Assembly (NCBI GenBank): GCA_003517725.1
Contig: DOZZ01000216.1
Coordinates: 7,990-24,123 of the forward strand
Length of the DNA: 16,134 bases
Direction: 5' to 3'
DNA from: Bryobacterales bacterium
GTDB lineage: Bacteria > Acidobacteriota > Terriglobia > Bryobacterales > Bryobacteraceae
Shown one piece after another: positions 1-6,944 of the stretch; the first letter of the stretch is position 1, and every line of letters starts with the position of its first letter. The translations under genes and the position numbers were made by a program. Below the pieces are notes generated by a model. It did no database searches. It was not told the DNA's origin and worked only from the letters and a program-made list of their open reading frames with translations.

Positions 1-275
1 ACAAAAGGCCGAAAGCCATTGGCCTTGGCGTCCAATTCGTAGTTGCCGGGCTCCAGGTTGGGGAAGGTGTACAGTCCCGCGCTGTTCGAGGTAGCTTTGG
101 CAACGGACTGGCGCTCTACCGAGGTGAGGGTCAAGCTCACGTTCGGCATAACCGCGCCGGAGGTGTCCGCGACCGAGCCGCTGAGGGAACTGTTCTGGCT
201 TTGCGCCAACATGGCTGATGGCATGGCCAACAGCATCAAAGATAGACTGATAGTGCTAATTTTCATCGAAAACAT
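1..275 (-). CDS. Secreted carboxypeptidase-regulatory-like protein, probable TonB-dependent receptor N-terminus (partial)
   Basis: Read on the minus strand from ATG at 275, this frame stays open to the window edge (about 91 codons), so the C-terminal part is missing. Residues 1-24 form a signal peptide (Lys5, then a hydrophobic run SLSLMLLAMPSAMLA, cleavage near AMLAQ). From about residue 30 comes a typical carboxypeptidase-regulatory-like beta-sandwich: SLSGSVADTSGAVMPNVSLT, a Thr/Ser-rich strand, then GLYTFPNLEPGNYELDAKA. In Acidobacteriota this module usually opens a ~1,000-residue TonB-dependent outer-membrane receptor; that assignment is inference because the barrel is outside the window. 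The ATG at 275 is preferred over the in-frame ATG at 266 because AAGGGGG (291-285) lies 9 nt upstream of it. A good sigma70-like promoter and a palindrome lie upstream, and the gene is divergent from the TPR operon. Confidence 0.8.
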   Translation of the reverse strand, partial: MFSMKISTISLSLMLLAMPSAMLAQSQNSSLSGSVADTSGAVMPNVSLTLTSVERQSVAKATSNSAGLYTFPNLEPGNYELDAKANGFRPF

Positions 276-340
276 CGTGGTTTTCCCCCTTGAGCCGGGC
301 GGTGGATGCGCAACCCTGCTCATGAACCTAATGTGAACAA

Positions 341-369
341 AGTATATGCGTTGTTATAACAACCGTCAA
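341..369 (-). promoter_or_regulatory. Sigma70-like promoter for the receptor-type gene
   Basis: On the minus strand TTGACG (369-364) and TATACT (346-341) are separated by exactly 17 nt. Each hexamer differs from the sigma70 consensus at one position. Transcription would start near 334, giving a leader of about 59 nt before the ATG at 275. The match is read directly from the sequence; activity is inferred. Confidence 0.6.
350..363. promoter_or_regulatory. Perfect 14-bp palindrome in promoter spacer, candidate operator
   Basis: GTTGTTATAACAAC is a perfect dyad. It fills most of the 17-nt spacer between the -35 and -10 hexamers of the minus-strand promoter, and lies about 55 nt upstream of the first TPR gene on the other strand. 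A dimeric regulator bound here would occlude the receptor promoter and could also affect the divergent TPR operon. No adjacent regulator gene is visible, so the binding protein is unknown. Confidence 0.5.
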
Positions 370-416
370 GTAACGAGATGCAAAGGATTTAACATTATTG
401 TTTTCTTGAGTTTTGC

Positions 417-1949
417 ATGAGAATTTCCCTTGTATTTCTGTTGTTGGCGGTCACCACGCCGGAGGGGGGGCAGGCGCAACCAATTGACGCTGTGCTGCGC
501 ATCCAGGACCAGATCGCTCGCGGCGAATTGGAGCCGGCGGCGAGTCTTTTGCGCGATTCGATCCAGCGCTGGCCAAAAGAAGGCGGTTTGTATAATCTGC
601 GGGGCATTTTGCGTATGCGGGCAGGCGAGGTAGCGGCGGGCAAGGCGGATTTTCAGACGGCGGTGAAACTTGACCCTGGATTAACTGCGGCCTGGAAAAA
701 CTTGGGGCGCGCCGAGGAGTCCGAGACACCGCTGCTGGCTGAAGACGCTTACCGCACGGTTTTGCGGCTGACGCCGGGCGATGCGGAGACGCGCATCGAG
801 TATGCCCGGCTGCTGCTGTGGCGAGGGGCGTTCCGCGATTCGCTGCAACAGATCGTGAGCCTGCCGCCGCGGCAACAGCACCAGGCGCGCGCGCTGGCGC
901 TGCGTTGCGCCAGCCAGGCCGCCCTGGGGAAGAACGCGGAAGCCGCGGCATGCGCCAAAGAGCTGGCCGGGGACGGCGATCTGCAGGAGGACACCGTGCT
1001 GGCGATTCTACCGGTGCTGGAAGCCAAGGCGCCACAGCTCGCGTTGGATGTGGTGGAGGCTCTTAAGCGCCGCGGCGCGGCGACGCAGGCTGCGCTGGAC
1101 CACATGGGAACGATCGAGGAGAATCTGGGCCATCTGGCAGCCGCGCGCGAATTGTATGAAGCGCGTGCGCGGGCCCAGGGCGCGACAGCCGCCACGCTCC
1201 TGGACCTGGCGCGCGTGGCCTACAAGCAGAGAGACGTAGATGCCGCGCTGGGCTATGCCGCGCATGCCCGCGACGTGGAGCCCAATAACGCCGCAGTACA
1301 CTTCTTTTTTGGCATGCTGGCGGTGGAGAAAAACTTGCCGATCGAGGCCCGCAAATCACTGGAGACGGCGGTGCGCCTGGCGCCCGGCCAGCCCTATTAC
1401 AACTACGCCCTGGGATCAGTCGCGCTGCAGGGCCGCGACCCGGCCGAAGCCATCCCCTATTTCCAGAAATTCCGCGCGCTGCTGCCGAATGATCCGCGGG
1501 GCCGCTTCGCGCTGGGAGTGGCCTACTTCACGGCGGGCGATCTCGACCGGGCGCGCCAGGAATTGATGGCCATCGCCGAGACACCGGCGACCAAGGCCGG
1601 TGCGCAATACTTTTTGGGACGCCTGGAAAAGCTGAACGGCAATATGACCCTGGCTGCGGCGCATCTGGAGCAGTCGATTCAAGCTAATCCCGATTACGCC
1701 GACGCGCACTCCGAGCTCGGCTTGATGCGGATCCGGACCTCCGACTTCGCCGGCGCGGCGCGGGAAATCGACCGGGCACTGCAATTGGACCCCGATAACG
1801 TGGCGGCCAATCGCAACCGGCTGATCCTGTACCAGCGCACGCGAGACCCGCGGGCCGAAGCGCAGGCAGCGCGGGTCAAAGAACTGGAAGCACGCCGCGA
1901 ACAGCAGCAGAATCTGCTGTTCCGTAACATTGAAGTACGTCCATACTGA
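417..1949 (+). CDS. Secreted TPR-repeat protein 1 of coupled operon
   Basis: This 510-residue protein begins with a signal peptide (Arg2, hydrophobic core SLVFLLLAV, likely cleavage after about residue 20 in GGQAQ). The rest is tetratricopeptide repeats from about residue 35 to 475, with clear TPR signatures such as 276-290 (AALGYAAHARDVEPN), 343-358 and 444-459 (AGAAREIDRALQLDPD). A charged tail (ARVKELEARREQQQ, about 484-497) may be coiled coil. No enzymatic domain is seen, so the protein is probably a periplasmic or surface scaffold. The start codon lacks a good Shine-Dalgarno sequence (only TGAG about 6 nt upstream), but the signal peptide begins right there. The stop overlaps the next start by 1 nt (TGATG), and it is the first gene of a four-gene operon. 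TPR assignment is firm; its partner and role are not known. Confidence 0.88.
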   Translation: MRISLVFLLLAVTTPEGGQAQPIDAVLRIQDQIARGELEPAASLLRDSIQRWPKEGGLYNLRGILRMRAGEVAAGKADFQTAVKLDPGLTAAWKNLGRAEESETPLLAEDAYRTVLRLTPGDAETRIEYARLLLWRGAFRDSLQQIVSLPPRQQHQARALALRCASQAALGKNAEAAACAKELAGDGDLQEDTVLAILPVLEAKAPQLALDVVEALKRRGAATQAALDHMGTIEENLGHLAAARELYEARARAQGATAATLLDLARVAYKQRDVDAALGYAAHARDVEPNNAAVHFFFGMLAVEKNLPIEARKSLETAVRLAPGQPYYNYALGSVALQGRDPAEAIPYFQKFRALLPNDPRGRFALGVAYFTAGDLDRARQELMAIAETPATKAGAQYFLGRLEKLNGNMTLAAAHLEQSIQANPDYADAHSELGLMRIRTSDFAGAAREIDRALQLDPDNVAANRNRLILYQRTRDPRAEAQAARVKELEARREQQQNLLFRNIEVRPY

Positions 1950-2812
1950 TGTGGATAAGCGGCGCATTGTTGGTGTTGCTGGTTTGGCCGCTACAGGCCG
2001 GGGTGGATTGGCGTCCCGCCGAAACGGCCCTTGACCAGGGGCGCTTTGAAGAAGCGGCGGCGATGGCGCGGGGCGTGCTGCGGCACGATGCTGTCAACAG
2101 TACGGCGCACGTGACGCTGGCGCGGGCGCTGATGGGACAAAACGATGCCGCCGGCGCGTTGCGTGAGCTCAGCGCAGCGTTGCAGAGCGGTCCTGCTAAT
2201 TTGGATGCACTCTACTATCTGAATAAGCTCAGCACGGTATTGGCGCAGCAGGAGTTTGCCCGGCTGTATGGGGCGGCGCCCGATTCCGCGCGGGTGCATC
2301 AGCTGCTGGCCGAGTCATTGCACCAGCAGGACGACAGCGTGGGGGAAGAACGCGAGTATCGGGCGGCTTACCAGCGGGACCCGAAATCGGTGCCGGTACT
2401 GAACGCCCTTGGAGACCTGCTGCGGACACAATCCAGATCAACCGAGGCGATGTCGTTTTACGCGCAGGCTGAGAAGGTGGACCCGCGCAGCTTCGATGCG
2501 CTCTATGGTTTGGGGGCGTGCGAATTCAAGGCTGAGCATTACCGGCTGGCAATCGAGTACCTGACGCGCGCCGTGGCCGTGGACCCGACGTCTTCCGCGG
2601 CGCAGTTCGCCTTCGGCGAAACCCTGCTGCGCGACCAGCAGCCGGAACGCGCCGAAAAAGTTCTGCGGATGGTGGCGGCGCGCGAACCCTCGGACAAGCA
2701 GACCTGGTTCCTGCTGGCTAAGGCACTGCGTCAGTTGGGCCGCAAGCAGGAATCCGACGAGGCCTTCGCGCGGTATCGGAAGCTGTCGCAGTCGCAGATG
2801 GAGACGCCGTGA
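1949..2812 (+). CDS. Secreted TPR-repeat protein 2 of coupled operon
   Basis: This 287-residue protein has a short export signal (MWISGALLVLLVWPLQAG, cleavage near residue 17-18) with almost no positive charge in its n-region. TPR helices follow throughout: RFEEAAAMARGVLRHDAVNS (about residues 32-51), then DAAGALRELSAALQSGPANL and, nearer the C-terminus, HYRLAIEYLTRAVAVDPTSS and ERAEKVLRMVAAREPSD. It ends in a short charged helix. The ATG overlaps the previous stop by one base and has no convincing Shine-Dalgarno site, so translation probably depends on termination-reinitiation after gene 1. Its own stop overlaps the GTG of gene 3 in GTGA. No catalytic motif is visible; like its neighbours it is most likely a periplasmic protein-interaction module. 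Confidence 0.86.
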   Translation: MWISGALLVLLVWPLQAGVDWRPAETALDQGRFEEAAAMARGVLRHDAVNSTAHVTLARALMGQNDAAGALRELSAALQSGPANLDALYYLNKLSTVLAQQEFARLYGAAPDSARVHQLLAESLHQQDDSVGEEREYRAAYQRDPKSVPVLNALGDLLRTQSRSTEAMSFYAQAEKVDPRSFDALYGLGACEFKAEHYRLAIEYLTRAVAVDPTSSAAQFAFGETLLRDQQPERAEKVLRMVAAREPSDKQTWFLLAKALRQLGRKQESDEAFARYRKLSQSQMETP

Positions 2813-3510
2813 GGGTGGTGCTGCTGGCGCTGGCGATGGGCGTTCTCGGCGTGGCGCAAACATCGCCCGCCGAGGAGAAAGTGCAGGCGGGATTGAGGGC
2901 GCAACGCACGGGCAACCTGCCGAAAGCGGTAGAGTCGTTCGCGGACGCGGTGCGGCTCGATCCGAAGCTGCCGCCGGCGCGCGTCTACCTGGGCGCGGCG
3001 CTGCTGGCCAGGGGCAAGACCGCCGCCGCGATCGAGCAACTGGAGCGGGCTAGCGAGCTGTCGCCGGAAGATCCCGGGATCCGGCTGCAACTCGCCGCGG
3101 CTTATGAGCGAGCGGGCAATTTGCTGGCCGCCGTCGCGCAACTCAAAAAAGGCGCGGAGCTGGCGCCGAACGATCCCGAGTTCGCGTACCAACTGGGCCG
3201 CGCGTACTTGCGGCTTTCGGAGTGGAGCGTGGAGCGCATGAAGAGCGTTAACCCGCGATCCGCGCGGGTGTACCAGGTACTCGGCGAAAGCTACAGCGCG
3301 CAGGGAGCTACCGAGAAGGCACTGGACGCCTTTGAGAAGGCGGCGCGGGCGGAACCCGGGTTATCGGGCACGCACCTGGCCATGGCCTATTTGTATGCCC
3401 GCGCGCGTAAACCGGCCGAGGCACTACGCGAGATTGACCGGGAACTTGCCATTGCGCCGGGAAGCATCGCCGCGCTCAACCTGAAAAAGCAACTGAGCGG
3501 TCAGCCATGA
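2809..3510 (+). CDS. Secreted TPR-repeat protein 3 of coupled operon
   Basis: This 233-residue protein starts at GTG 2809, which overlaps the previous stop by 4 nt (GTGA). It has a real Shine-Dalgarno sequence, GGAG at 2800-2803, 5 nt upstream. Residues 1-18 are a signal peptide (RVVLLALAMGVLGVAQ). The mature part is TPR from about residue 22: LPKAVESFADAVRLDPKLPP, KTAAAIEQLERASELSPEDP, NLLAAVAQLKKGAELAPNDP, then a less regular segment around SVERMKSVNPRSARVYQ, and two further repeats (EKALDAFEKAARAEPGLSG and ALREIDRELAIAPGS). The last helix runs almost to the C-terminus. No other domain is present. The stop overlaps the next ATG in ATGA. It is the smallest member of the operon and probably acts with the other three; the function is unknown. 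Confidence 0.86.
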   Translation: MRVVLLALAMGVLGVAQTSPAEEKVQAGLRAQRTGNLPKAVESFADAVRLDPKLPPARVYLGAALLARGKTAAAIEQLERASELSPEDPGIRLQLAAAYERAGNLLAAVAQLKKGAELAPNDPEFAYQLGRAYLRLSEWSVERMKSVNPRSARVYQVLGESYSAQGATEKALDAFEKAARAEPGLSGTHLAMAYLYARARKPAEALREIDRELAIAPGSIAALNLKKQLSGQP

Positions 3511-4436
3511 CGCTGCTGCTGCTGGCGGCGTGCCTGGGGGCGATGCTGCTAGCGGCTCAGCCAAGCGCCTTGCTGAGCCGGCCCGAGCTGACACAGATAG
3601 AGCCCGCGCTGCGCGCTGAGATCACCACGGCATTGGAAGCCAAAGATTTGCCGAAAGCGGAGCAGCTGCTGGTGGACGCAGTGTCGAAGAAACCGGCTTC
3701 GCCAGAGATGTTGACCTTGGCCGCGAGCATATTTCTCGCCGACCACCAGCCCTTGAATGCGGCAATCGCGTTCAAGAAAGCCGACAAGCTGAGGCCGCTC
3801 GATGACGCCAACCGATTTTCTCTGGCGCTGGCGTACATCGCGCTGAAGCGCGGCGATTGGGCCCGCGCCGAACTGCTGCGGTTGAGCCACGGACAGCCCG
3901 CCAATCCGCTGTATCAATACTGGCTGGCGCGGCTGGATTACGACGATCAGCGCTTCAGCGACGCGGTGGAAAAGCTGAACAAAGTAGTAGCGGCCGAACC
4001 CGCCAATGCCAGGGCGCACGACAATCTGGGCCTGAACCTGGAAGCGCTCGGGCGGCTCGACGAGGCCATGGCAAGTTACCACGAGGCGGCACGGCTCAAC
4101 CGCGCGGCGGCGGACCCGTCGGTCTGGCCGCCGCTCAACCTGGGCGCGCTGGCGCTGCGGCAACGCAATTTGCCGGAGGCCCGCGGAGCGCTCGAAGAGG
4201 CCTTGCGGCTGGATCCGGGTTCGGCGCAGGCGCACTACCGGATGGGTATTCTCTGCGAACAGGAATCCAAGCCCGAGTGCGCCGTCCAGGAACTGCGCCA
4301 GGCGGCCCAGCTGGATGCCAAATATGCGGACCCCTGGTGGGCCTTGGCGCGTGTGCTGCGGCGCGGCGGACATGCGGCGGAAGCCGATCGCGCGCTCGAT
4401 GAGTTCAAAAAGCTTAAGGCGTTTACCAAGCCCTGA
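3507..4436 (+). CDS. Secreted TPR-repeat protein 4 of coupled operon
   Basis: This 309-residue protein opens with an export signal (MTLLLLAACLGAMLLAAQPS). The LAAC at residues 6-9 looks like a lipobox but is too close to the N-terminus for normal lipoprotein processing. TPRs follow: DLPKAEQLLVDAVSKKPASP, PLNAAIAFKKADKLRPLDD, a segment with paired aromatics (LYQYWLARLDYDD), RFSDAVEKLNKVVAAEPANA, RLDEAMASYHEAARLNRAAA, NLPEARGALEEALRLDPGS and ECAVQELRQAAQLDAKYAD. The two cysteines in the CEQESKPEC segment could form a disulfide in the periplasm. The start overlaps the previous stop in ATGA. The last codons AAG CCC TGA form one arm of the hairpin shared with the opposite alpha-galactosidase gene. 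It is the last gene of the operon; no enzymatic activity is predicted. Confidence 0.86.
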   Translation: MTLLLLAACLGAMLLAAQPSALLSRPELTQIEPALRAEITTALEAKDLPKAEQLLVDAVSKKPASPEMLTLAASIFLADHQPLNAAIAFKKADKLRPLDDANRFSLALAYIALKRGDWARAELLRLSHGQPANPLYQYWLARLDYDDQRFSDAVEKLNKVVAAEPANARAHDNLGLNLEALGRLDEAMASYHEAARLNRAAADPSVWPPLNLGALALRQRNLPEARGALEEALRLDPGSAQAHYRMGILCEQESKPECAVQELRQAAQLDAKYADPWWALARVLRRGGHAAEADRALDEFKKLKAFTKP

Positions 4437-4449
4437 TCGTCAGGGCTTG
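4427..4449. terminator. Stop-codon hairpin between convergent genes, candidate bidirectional terminator
   Basis: A perfect 10-bp stem (CAAGCCCTGA on the left arm, TCAGGGCTTG on the right) with a TCG loop spans the ends of both convergent genes. The plus-strand stop (4434-4436) and minus-strand stop (4442-4440) lie inside opposite arms, only 3 nt apart. There is no T-tract on either side, so classical intrinsic termination is uncertain; the symmetry would suit a bidirectional terminator or an RNA 3'-end stabiliser. Confidence 0.5.
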
Positions 4450-5615
4450 ATGCGCAGCACGACGACGCCGTGGCTCGGAACGGAGACCGCGTAACTGCCC
4501 TTTTGCGTGCCCAGATCGTGCTTCGCCCAGAGGTCCCGCACCGAAGCCGGGAGCGAATCGGGATAGCCAAGGTCAGTCCATGCCACCGCGATTTTGGCAT
4601 CCGCGCCGGTGCGGTTCAGCAGCGCCACGGCGCGGCCCCCATCGCTCAGCTGCTTCGACCAAACCTCCAGCCCGCCGCTCTGCTTGACGCGATGGCCCTG
4701 GATACCGAGCGCATCCTGATCCACGGCAATCAGCTCTTTGTTGGTGAGGATGTCGTGAATCTCGGGCGTCATGTTGCGAATGTCGTTGCCGGCCATTAAC
4801 GGCGCCGCCAGCAGGCACCACAGGCTGAAGTGCGAGCGATACTCGGTGGTGGTCATGCCGCCGTTGCCGACCTCCAGCATGTCCGGGTCATTCCAGTGTC
4901 CCGGTCCGGCATAGGACTCAAGCCCGTTGACCTGGTCCAGAATTTGCACCACGCCCAGGCCGCCCCATTTTTCCTTGCCGTCCCATTTGTCGACGATGTC
5001 GCCGGTCGCGCGCCACAGGTTGCCGATGTCACGCGCCCACAGCCAGGGCTTGGTGGAGCCCCATTCGCACAGACTGAACACGATGGGCCGCCCGGACTTT
5101 TTGAGCGCCGCGCTCATCAGCGAATAAGAGGCTTCGGAGTTCTGCGTGCCATGGTCGCACCAGTCGTACTTCAGGTAATCGACGCCCCAGGCGGCATACT
5201 GCCGCGCGTCCTGAAACTCGTAGCCGCGGCCGCCGGGCCGGTGTTGGCAGGTAGCGGTGCCGGCATCCGAATAGATCCCGAACTTCAAGCCTTTCGAATG
5301 GACGTAGTCGGCCAGCGCTTTGATGCCCGAGGGAAAGCGCTTGGCGTCGGCCACGATGTTACCGTTTGCGTCGCGGTCGATCTGCCAGCAATCGTCGATC
5401 ACCAGGTATTGATAGCCGGCGTCGCGCATGCCGCTGCTGACCAGCGCGTCGGCGGCGCCTTTGATCAAATCTTCGCTGACGTTGCAGGCGAACTTGTTCC
5501 AACTGTTCCAGCCCATGGGCGGGGTCTTGGCCAGCCCGTTGTCAAGCGCCAGCAGATTCAGGCATCCGGCGCACAGCAGCAGCGCGGCCGCCAGGCAATT
5601 TCGATTTCGTGACAT
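4440..5615 (-). CDS. Secreted GH27 alpha-galactosidase
   Basis: This is a glycoside hydrolase family 27 enzyme that removes terminal alpha-D-galactosyl residues with retention of configuration. Numbering from ATG 5615 (391 residues), the export signal is about 1-24 (SRNRN n-region, then AAALLLCAGCLNLLA). The catalytic barrel opens with TPPMGWNSWNKFAC, followed by the substrate-binding DDCW (about 74-77). KYDWC holds the nucleophile (about Asp151) and WRATGD the acid/base (about Asp206, by alignment with human alpha-Gal A Arg227-Asp231). GPGHWNDPDML lies at about 237-247. A beta-sandwich C-terminal domain ends in VVVLRIKP. A GTG at 5621 would add two residues; neither start has a clear Shine-Dalgarno sequence. 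CAGC is a poor lipobox, so lipoprotein anchoring is only possible. It lies downstream of the acetyltransferase-like gene and is probably co-transcribed with it. Confidence 0.93.
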   Translation of the reverse strand: MSRNRNCLAAALLLCAGCLNLLALDNGLAKTPPMGWNSWNKFACNVSEDLIKGAADALVSSGMRDAGYQYLVIDDCWQIDRDANGNIVADAKRFPSGIKALADYVHSKGLKFGIYSDAGTATCQHRPGGRGYEFQDARQYAAWGVDYLKYDWCDHGTQNSEASYSLMSAALKKSGRPIVFSLCEWGSTKPWLWARDIGNLWRATGDIVDKWDGKEKWGGLGVVQILDQVNGLESYAGPGHWNDPDMLEVGNGGMTTTEYRSHFSLWCLLAAPLMAGNDIRNMTPEIHDILTNKELIAVDQDALGIQGHRVKQSGGLEVWSKQLSDGGRAVALLNRTGADAKIAVAWTDLGYPDSLPASVRDLWAKHDLGTQKGSYAVSVPSHGVVVLRIKP

Positions 5616-5645
5616 GGCCACTATTCATATCACGGGAGAGCTGAC

Positions 5646-6839
5646 TCAGATGCGCAGGAAGATTTTGCGACGGTACATCCAGAACAGCATCAGCCAGTAG
5701 CCCAGCAGCACCGCGGCGCCCAGCAGCAGCGGCTCGAGCGGAGCGCCCAAAATCTGAAACACGCCGCGCCGCAGGTGAATCTGCAAGGAACTGGCTAGAA
5801 ACTCTTCGCACAGGTGCGCGATCAGGTACGCGGCGATGGAGTTGGCGCCGACCACCAGCAACGGGAAGGCCCATTTGCGGTAGCCGCGGGCGTTGATGAT
5901 CCAGCTAAACGCGGCGAGGAACAGGAAGCACACGCCGCCGCTGAATAGAACCCACGCGGGCGTCCAGATGCGCTTGACCACGGGACAGATGCCGGTAAAG
6001 TGCAGCAGCAGTCCCAACGCGATGCCGGCGGCCCCGGCCAGCAGCAGGCGCCGCAGCGGCAGTTGGCGCGAATCGGCGCGCAGCCAGCGCCCGGCGATCA
6101 GGCCCAGAATCATGGTACCCAGCGTGGGGATGAAGCTTAGCGTCAGGTAACCGCCGCCGTTCACAACGAAGGGCCTCACGAGCGGAAACAGATTCAGGAA
6201 CCAGTAATCGAAGTCCGACCCCAGATTGGCGTTCTTGTTCCAATGCGCCGCGAAGCCCGTGAACTGGTCGTGCGGAAAAGCCGGCGCGGGCACCGGATAT
6301 AAGGCCCAGGCCAGCCAGTAGCCGAACAGGATGACGCCCAGCGCGGTCCACTGCCAGCGTGAGCGCACGAAGCCGAGCATGAATAGAAACGGATAGCCGA
6401 GCCCGATTTGCGTGAGCGTGTCTTCAAAGGTGAAGTTGGTGATGGGGCCGTGCATGGAGCGCAGAAATATGCCCAGTGCAACCAGCAGCAGCGAGCGCCA
6501 CAACGCATGCACCAGCAGATGGCCGAAGCCGGCGCCCTTGGCCCGCCGCGCCGCCAGCGAGTAGGGCAGGGCGACGCCGACCAGGAACGAGAAGGAGGGC
6601 TGGATCATGTCGTGCAGCGAGCAGCCGGCCCATTCGACATGGGATTGGTTGTAGCCCAGCACGGCCCAAAACCAGTTGCCCGGGAAGGCGGCGGCCACGC
6701 GCGCCAGCCGCAGCACCTCGGCCATCATCAGCAGCATAACGAAGCCGCGGTAGGCATCCACCGCGATATTGCGCCCGACCGGCGCGATCGCCGCGGGAGG
6801 TTGTAGCTGGGAAGCAGCGGGCTGAACGGCGGTGGGCAC
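5646..6839 (-). CDS. HGSNAT/DUF5009-type membrane acyltransferase
   Basis: This 397-residue polytopic membrane protein belongs to the heparan-alpha-glucosaminide N-acetyltransferase-like family (DUF5009/DUF1624, COG4299). The family motif DAYRGF lies at about residues 28-33. The block H67-x2-W70-x-G72-x4-D77-x3-P81 has the same spacing as the region around the active-site histidine of human HGSNAT, so His67 is the candidate acetyl-transferring residue. About ten hydrophobic segments follow, the last ending in a basic tail (MYRRKIFLRI). The frame extends to an ATG at 6866, but AAGGAGG (6850-6844) lies 4 nt before the GTG at 6839, so I choose the GTG. The stop is about 24-30 nt from the alpha-galactosidase start on the same strand, suggesting an operon for glycan modification and cleavage. 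The substrate is unknown. Confidence 0.85.
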   Translation of the reverse strand: MPTAVQPAASQLQPPAAIAPVGRNIAVDAYRGFVMLLMMAEVLRLARVAAAFPGNWFWAVLGYNQSHVEWAGCSLHDMIQPSFSFLVGVALPYSLAARRAKGAGFGHLLVHALWRSLLLVALGIFLRSMHGPITNFTFEDTLTQIGLGYPFLFMLGFVRSRWQWTALGVILFGYWLAWALYPVPAPAFPHDQFTGFAAHWNKNANLGSDFDYWFLNLFPLVRPFVVNGGGYLTLSFIPTLGTMILGLIAGRWLRADSRQLPLRRLLLAGAAGIALGLLLHFTGICPVVKRIWTPAWVLFSGGVCFLFLAAFSWIINARGYRKWAFPLLVVGANSIAAYLIAHLCEEFLASSLQIHLRRGVFQILGAPLEPLLLGAAVLLGYWLMLFWMYRRKIFLRI

Positions 6840-6843
6840 AGAT

Positions 6844-6850
6844 CCTCCTT
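6844..6850 (-). promoter_or_regulatory. Strong Shine-Dalgarno site fixing the acetyltransferase start
   Basis: AAGGAGG on the minus strand is a near-perfect anti-16S match. It lies inside the longest open frame and 4 nt before GTG 6839. This indicates that the longer ATG start at 6866 is not used and that residues between them are leader. Confidence 0.65.
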
Positions 6851-6873
6851 GAAGAACAACCAGCATACGCCAA

Positions 6874-6920
6874 ACGGCACCCGTGGGGCCGGTTTCAACC
6901 TGCAGCAGGCTTTCAGCCTA
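6874..6920 (-). repeat. Dispersed REP-like repeat, copy A
   Basis: Read on the minus strand this holds GGCTGAAAGCCTGCTGCAGG followed by CCGGCCCCACGGGTGCCGT. The second block matches 17 of 19 bases of the repeat at 14630-14648 (CCAGCCCCACGGGTTCCGT), and the first block aligns with its GGGCTTTAGCCTGCGGCGGG. It sits directly upstream of the acetyltransferase gene leader. Confidence 0.65.
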
Positions 6921-6944
6921 ATGCCACTTAGTTTATTTGCGCGA
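6908..6944 (+). repeat. Left inverted repeat of degenerate element
   Basis: GGCTTTCAGCCTAATGCC, then ACTTAGTTTATTTGCGCGA. Apart from a 1-base insertion and one substitution it is the inverse of 7841-7877. Confidence 0.75.

Noticed and set aside
43..336. 97-residue plus-strand frame at the left edge
   Set aside because: It is antisense to the signal peptide and carboxypeptidase-regulatory-like domain, which has a clear Shine-Dalgarno and promoter; the plus-strand product resembles nothing.
3507..3533. Lipobox-like LAAC in TPR protein 4
   Set aside because: The cysteine is residue 9, with no positive n-region and too short a hydrophobic core before it.
5556..5570. Lipobox in the alpha-galactosidase (CAGC)
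   Set aside because: Position -3 is Cys rather than Leu/Val/Ile; ordinary signal peptidase cleavage after LLA is as likely, so lipoprotein status is not claimed.
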